Under the pieces are notes generated by a model. It had not been told where the DNA came from. It searched no databases and saw only the letters and a list, made by a program, of their open reading frames with translations. Below, in pieces: positions 60,980 to 64,000 of a stretch of 64,000 nt of DNA. Source of the DNA: Terrimesophilobacter bigeumensis (GTDB taxonomy: Bacteria; Actinomycetota; Actinomycetes; Actinomycetales; Microbacteriaceae). The translations under genes and the position numbers were made by a program. Where the stretch lies: assembly GCF_039537265.1 (NCBI RefSeq), contig NZ_BAABAE010000001.1:434001-498000 (forward strand). Direction: 5' to 3'. Each line of letters opens with the position of its first letter. Positions within the stretch are counted from its first letter, which is position 1.

Positions 60980-62626
60980 ATGGGTAAGCAAGTACACGAG
61001 ATTCCGGTTTTCGGCGATGATGAGAGGCTGCGTCCACGTACGCACGCCGTCCAGGCGGATCCCGCGCCGGCCGTCGCACCGCCGGTCGCTCCGACTCCGT
61101 ACCAGACGGCTCCGCCACCGGCGATGCCGGGTATGCCGAACCCGCAGGTGGTGATTCCGGCGGTCGCGCAGCCGATGCCGCCCGCGCCCTCTGTCTCTGC
61201 TCCGCTGCCGCCCATGCCGCCGCCGCAGGTCGCTCCGGCCGCCGCTCCAGCTCCTGTTGTTGCTCCGGCCGCCGCAGTCCCTGCCGGGCCGCCTCCTGCT
61301 GGGCCGCCTACTGGGTCGCCCGCGATGCCACCGCCCTCGGCTGCATTCCCGCCTGTGCAGGCGCCGTCCCCCGTGGCCGCCAGCATCCCCGCCATGGCTC
61401 CGCCGACGAAGGACACCCTGCTCGAGGACATCGATCCGGAAGGGCACATCGAGACCGGATTCCAGCCGCATCCGGATGCAGACCCGGACCTCATCGCTGC
61501 GCTGCAGGAGGTCGTGCGACTCACCGCATCCGACCTGCATGTCACCTCGAATGCGCCGCCCATGCTGCGTATCGACGGCGCGCTCACGCCCGTCGAGGGT
61601 TCTGAGGTCTGGAGTCGGGACCGGGTGACGAGTGCGCTTCAGAGCATCCTGAAGCCGGCCCAGAGGGAGCTCTTCGAGAAGGAGTTGGAACTGGACTTCG
61701 CCTTCGCGGTGTCGGAGAGTGCTCGGTTCCGCGTGAACTTCTACCAGCAGCGCGATGCGGTCGGCGGGGCGTTCCGGCTCATCCCGACCGAGATCAAGCC
61801 GCTCGAGGCCCTCGGCGTGCCCGACACTGTGGCCCGCTTCGCCGAGCTCGCTCGTGGTCTCGTGCTCGTGACCGGTCCGACCGGTTCGGGCAAGTCGACG
61901 ACGCTCGCCGCGCTCATCGACCTCGTGAACCGCACGCGCACCGACCACGTCGTCACCGTCGAGGATCCGATCGAGTTCATGCATGGCAACAAGCGCTCGC
62001 TCATCAACCAGCGTGAGGTCGGCAGCGACACGCACAGCTTCAGCGCGGCGCTCAAGCACGTGCTGCGGCAGGACCCCGATGTCATCCTCATCGGCGAGCT
62101 CCGCGACCTGGAGACGATCTCGGTCGCTCTCACCGCGGCGGAGACCGGCCACCTCGTCTTCGCGACGCTGCACACGCAGGATGCCGCCCAGACGATCGAC
62201 CGTGTCATCGACGTGTTCCCTCCATTCCAGCAGGACCAGGTGCGCGCCCAGCTCGCCGCGACGCTCCAGGGTGTCGTCTGCCAGACGCTCGTGAAGGTGG
62301 CGAGCGGCAAGGGCCGCGTCGTGGCGACCGAGGTCATGGTGATCACCCCGGCCATCGCGAACCTCATCCGCGAGGGCAAGACCTACCAGATTCCGTCTGC
62401 TCTGCAGGCCGGACGCGAGCTCGGCATGTTCACGATGGACCAGCACCTGGCCGAGCTCGTCGACAAGGGCAAGATCACCCATGCTGCGGCGATGGAGAAG
62501 GCGCACGACGTCCAGGCGCTCAAGACGCTAATTCACCGTGCGGATTCGGGTGGTGGGATGGAGTCGAGTCGAATGGCCGATGCTGCATCCGATTTCGGCG
62601 ACGACTTCTCGGCGAGGAAGTTCTGA
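60980..62626 (+). CDS. pilT: Type IV pilus retraction ATPase PilT with long Pro-rich N-terminus
   Basis: Retraction ATPase. The 548-residue product is long for PilT (about 340-370) because of a Pro/Ala-rich, low-complexity stretch from about residue 27 to 145 (many PPM, APAA and PAG units). The core follows: ASDLHVTSNAPPMLRIDG, FRVNFYQQRDAVGGAFRLIP, Walker A GPTGSGKS, VEDPIEFMH, the PilT-type ELRDLETI box, TGHLVFATLHTQDAAQTIDR. Start ATG 60980. The extension may be a linker, may dock at the membrane, or may simply be tolerated; nothing like it is present in pilB next door. Confidence 0.94.
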   Translation: MGKQVHEIPVFGDDERLRPRTHAVQADPAPAVAPPVAPTPYQTAPPPAMPGMPNPQVVIPAVAQPMPPAPSVSAPLPPMPPPQVAPAAAPAPVVAPAAAVPAGPPPAGPPTGSPAMPPPSAAFPPVQAPSPVAASIPAMAPPTKDTLLEDIDPEGHIETGFQPHPDADPDLIAALQEVVRLTASDLHVTSNAPPMLRIDGALTPVEGSEVWSRDRVTSALQSILKPAQRELFEKELELDFAFAVSESARFRVNFYQQRDAVGGAFRLIPTEIKPLEALGVPDTVARFAELARGLVLVTGPTGSGKSTTLAALIDLVNRTRTDHVVTVEDPIEFMHGNKRSLINQREVGSDTHSFSAALKHVLRQDPDVILIGELRDLETISVALTAAETGHLVFATLHTQDAAQTIDRVIDVFPPFQQDQVRAQLAATLQGVVCQTLVKVASGKGRVVATEVMVITPAIANLIREGKTYQIPSALQAGRELGMFTMDQHLAELVDKGKITHAAAMEKAHDVQALKTLIHRADSGGGMESSRMADAASDFGDDFSARKF

Positions 62627-62627
62627 C

Positions 62628-63857
62628 ATGGCAAGCGCATTGACCTTCGCCTACAAAGGCCGAGACACCGACGGCAAGCTCGTCAAGGGCCGCATCGACG
62701 CCATGACGGAGGGGGCGGTCGCCAACCGGCTGCGTACCATGGGTATTTCGCCATTGTCGATTCAGGAAGCTTCGGGAGGCACGGGTCTCCAGATGGAGAT
62801 CAACCTCGGTTCGTTCACTTCGGCGGTCAAGCTCAAGGACCTTGCCGTCATGAGCCGGCAGATGGCAACGATGATCAGTTCCGGCCTCTCGCTGCTGCGA
62901 ACCTTGACGATTCTGGCGGAGCAGACCGAGAACAAGACTCTCGCCAAGATCCTCTCCTCGGTTTCGAGGGATGTGGAGAGCGGTTCGTCGCTGTCCGACT
63001 CATTCGGGAAACACGGTACGTCATTCCCACCGATCATGATCAGCCTGGTCCGTGCTGGCGAGACCGGCGGGTTCCTTGACGAGTCGCTGAATGCGGTGGC
63101 AAAGAACTTCGAGTCAGAGGTGAAACTCAAGGCGACCATTAAGTCCGCCATGACCTACCCGGTGATCGTGCTCATCATGGCGGTTCTCGCCGTCGTGGGG
63201 ATGCTGCTCTTCATCGTGCCCATCTTCAAGCAGATGTTCGAGCAGTTCGGTGGCCAACTGCCTTTGCCGACTCAAATACTCGTGTGGCTCTCCGAGATCA
63301 TGGTCTGGCTCGGTCCGGCGCTGCTGGTCGTCGTAATCGTCTTCTCGGTGTGGTGGCAGAGAAACAAGCACACCGAGCGGGTGAGGAATGTCGTTGATCC
63401 CCTCAAGCTCAAGATCCCGGTTTTCGGACAGCTATTCAAGAAGATCGCGGTTGCGCGGTTCAGTCGTAACTTCGCGAGCATGATGGGCGCAGGTGTGCCG
63501 ATTCTTCACGTTCTGCAGATCGTCGGTGAGACCTCAGGGAACATGGTCGTGGAACGAGCACTGCAGAAAGTTGCCGAATCCGTTCGTCAGGGCAAGTCGA
63601 TCGCTGAACCACTCAGCCATGAAAAGGTGTTCCCGGCCATGGTGACCCAGATGGTCGCCGTTGGTGAGGACTCCGGTGCGCTGGAGCAGATGCTCGGGAA
63701 GATTGCGGACTTCTATGACGACGAGGTGCAGGCGGCGACGGAGCAACTCACTGCGATGATCGAGCCGCTGATGATCGCCTTCCTTGGGATCGTGGTCGGC
63801 GGCATGATCGTCTCACTGTACCTGCCGATCTTCAACATCTTCAGCTTGATCAAATAG
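62628..63857 (+). CDS. pilC: Type IV pilus inner-membrane platform protein PilC
   Basis: Polytopic platform that couples PilB/PilT to pilin assembly. The 409-residue protein has two T2SSF domains with the repeated pattern MATMISSGLSLLRTLTILAEQ and MMGAGVPILHVLQIVGETS, each followed by MISLVRAGETGG / MVAVGEDSGALEQML motifs. Three TM regions are YPVIVLIMAVLAVVGMLLFIV, LGPALLVVVIVFSVWW and MIAFLGIVVGGMIVSLYLP. ATG 62628 was chosen with GAGGAAG seven nt upstream. The order pilB-pilT-pilC, with pilins expected next, is a normal Gram-positive arrangement. Confidence 0.95.
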   Translation: MASALTFAYKGRDTDGKLVKGRIDAMTEGAVANRLRTMGISPLSIQEASGGTGLQMEINLGSFTSAVKLKDLAVMSRQMATMISSGLSLLRTLTILAEQTENKTLAKILSSVSRDVESGSSLSDSFGKHGTSFPPIMISLVRAGETGGFLDESLNAVAKNFESEVKLKATIKSAMTYPVIVLIMAVLAVVGMLLFIVPIFKQMFEQFGGQLPLPTQILVWLSEIMVWLGPALLVVVIVFSVWWQRNKHTERVRNVVDPLKLKIPVFGQLFKKIAVARFSRNFASMMGAGVPILHVLQIVGETSGNMVVERALQKVAESVRQGKSIAEPLSHEKVFPAMVTQMVAVGEDSGALEQMLGKIADFYDDEVQAATEQLTAMIEPLMIAFLGIVVGGMIVSLYLPIFNIFSLIK

Positions 63858-63874
63858 TCGTCGTCCCTCCATTT

Positions 63875-63901
63875 GGGGGCACCGAAATGCTGGATGCCCC
63901 C
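63875..63901 (+). terminator. Hairpin after pilC
   Basis: GGGGGCA (63875-63881) pairs with TGCCCCC (63895-63901), 13-nt loop, followed by CCTTT. Weak terminator or mRNA 3'-end hairpin separating pilC from downstream pilus genes. From 63904 to the end there is no gene. Confidence 0.5.
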
Positions 63902-63987
63902 CCTTTGCGGGATTACAAGGGGGTACCCAGGTGGGCCAACATGATAGCCGGGGGTCAAGTATTTTTTGGGGGCCCTGTCCAAGTTCA

Positions 63988-63993
63988 TTGACA
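63988..63993 (+). promoter_or_regulatory. Consensus -35 box at the window edge
   Basis: TTGACA; its -10 box would lie beyond the window. Possibly a strong separate promoter for a following pilin gene. Confidence 0.4.
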
Positions 63994-64000
63994 GACAGGA

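Overview
The window is high-GC actinobacterial DNA, most like Microbacteriaceae. This rests on dense coding, GTG and TTG starts, many start codons placed 6-7 nt after a TANNNT -10 box (leaderless mRNAs), and the gene content: DUF4916, CGNR, a pair of CrcB proteins, a fused DppC-DppD transporter subunit and an rpoB-rpoC pair. The family placement is an inference from gene content, not from an alignment.

Layout. 1-4.8 kb: lipid kinase (minus), serS, a HAD phosphatase, tRNA-Ser(UGA), an LCP cell-wall ligase and a tiny membrane ORF. 4.9-26.9 kb: a catabolic island for L-rhamnose and rhamnosylated compounds. A minus-strand operon rhaI-rhaEW-rhaB-lldD converts L-rhamnose to DHAP, L-lactate and pyruvate. 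It diverges from a plus-strand set: a cupin/phosphomannose-isomerase-like protein, a GHL6-like glycoside hydrolase, a Dpp-type ABC importer, an SGNH esterase and an MDR dehydrogenase. A GH78 alpha-L-rhamnosidase (minus) faces a LacI-family regulator followed by an alpha/beta hydrolase and a RidA protein. Three copies of the same 12-bp operator, TGAATCGTTTCA or its complement, sit in the three control regions and tie these units into one regulon. tRNA-Ser(GCU) closes the island.

27-42 kb is largely envelope. It holds a 2040-residue surface protein (Gly-rich domain, 12 FN3 domains, five further 80-residue repeats, C-terminal TM), membrane proteins, a possible Fe(II) oxygenase behind an iron box, a secreted nuclease, an esterase, DUF4916, and a sigma factor / membrane partner / large exported protein operon. 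42-51 kb is mixed housekeeping: DEAD-box helicase, ComB-like protein, DUF427, CGNR regulator, two CrcB fluoride channel subunits, SprT-like protease, TPR protein, a lipoprotein sugar dehydrogenase, a spermidine-synthase-like protein and a ureohydrolase. 51.3-59.1 kb: rpoB-rpoC with a clear promoter and a strong terminator hairpin. 59.2-64 kb: type IV pilus genes pilB-pilT-pilC; the operon probably continues past the window, where pilin genes would be expected.

No CRISPR array, insertion sequence, prophage, integrase or rRNA gene is visible. The least understood parts are the two unassigned enzymes of the rhamnoside regulon, the sigma-factor envelope operon and the giant FN3 protein. Coordinates and motifs were read by eye; family names come from motif recognition without database searches.
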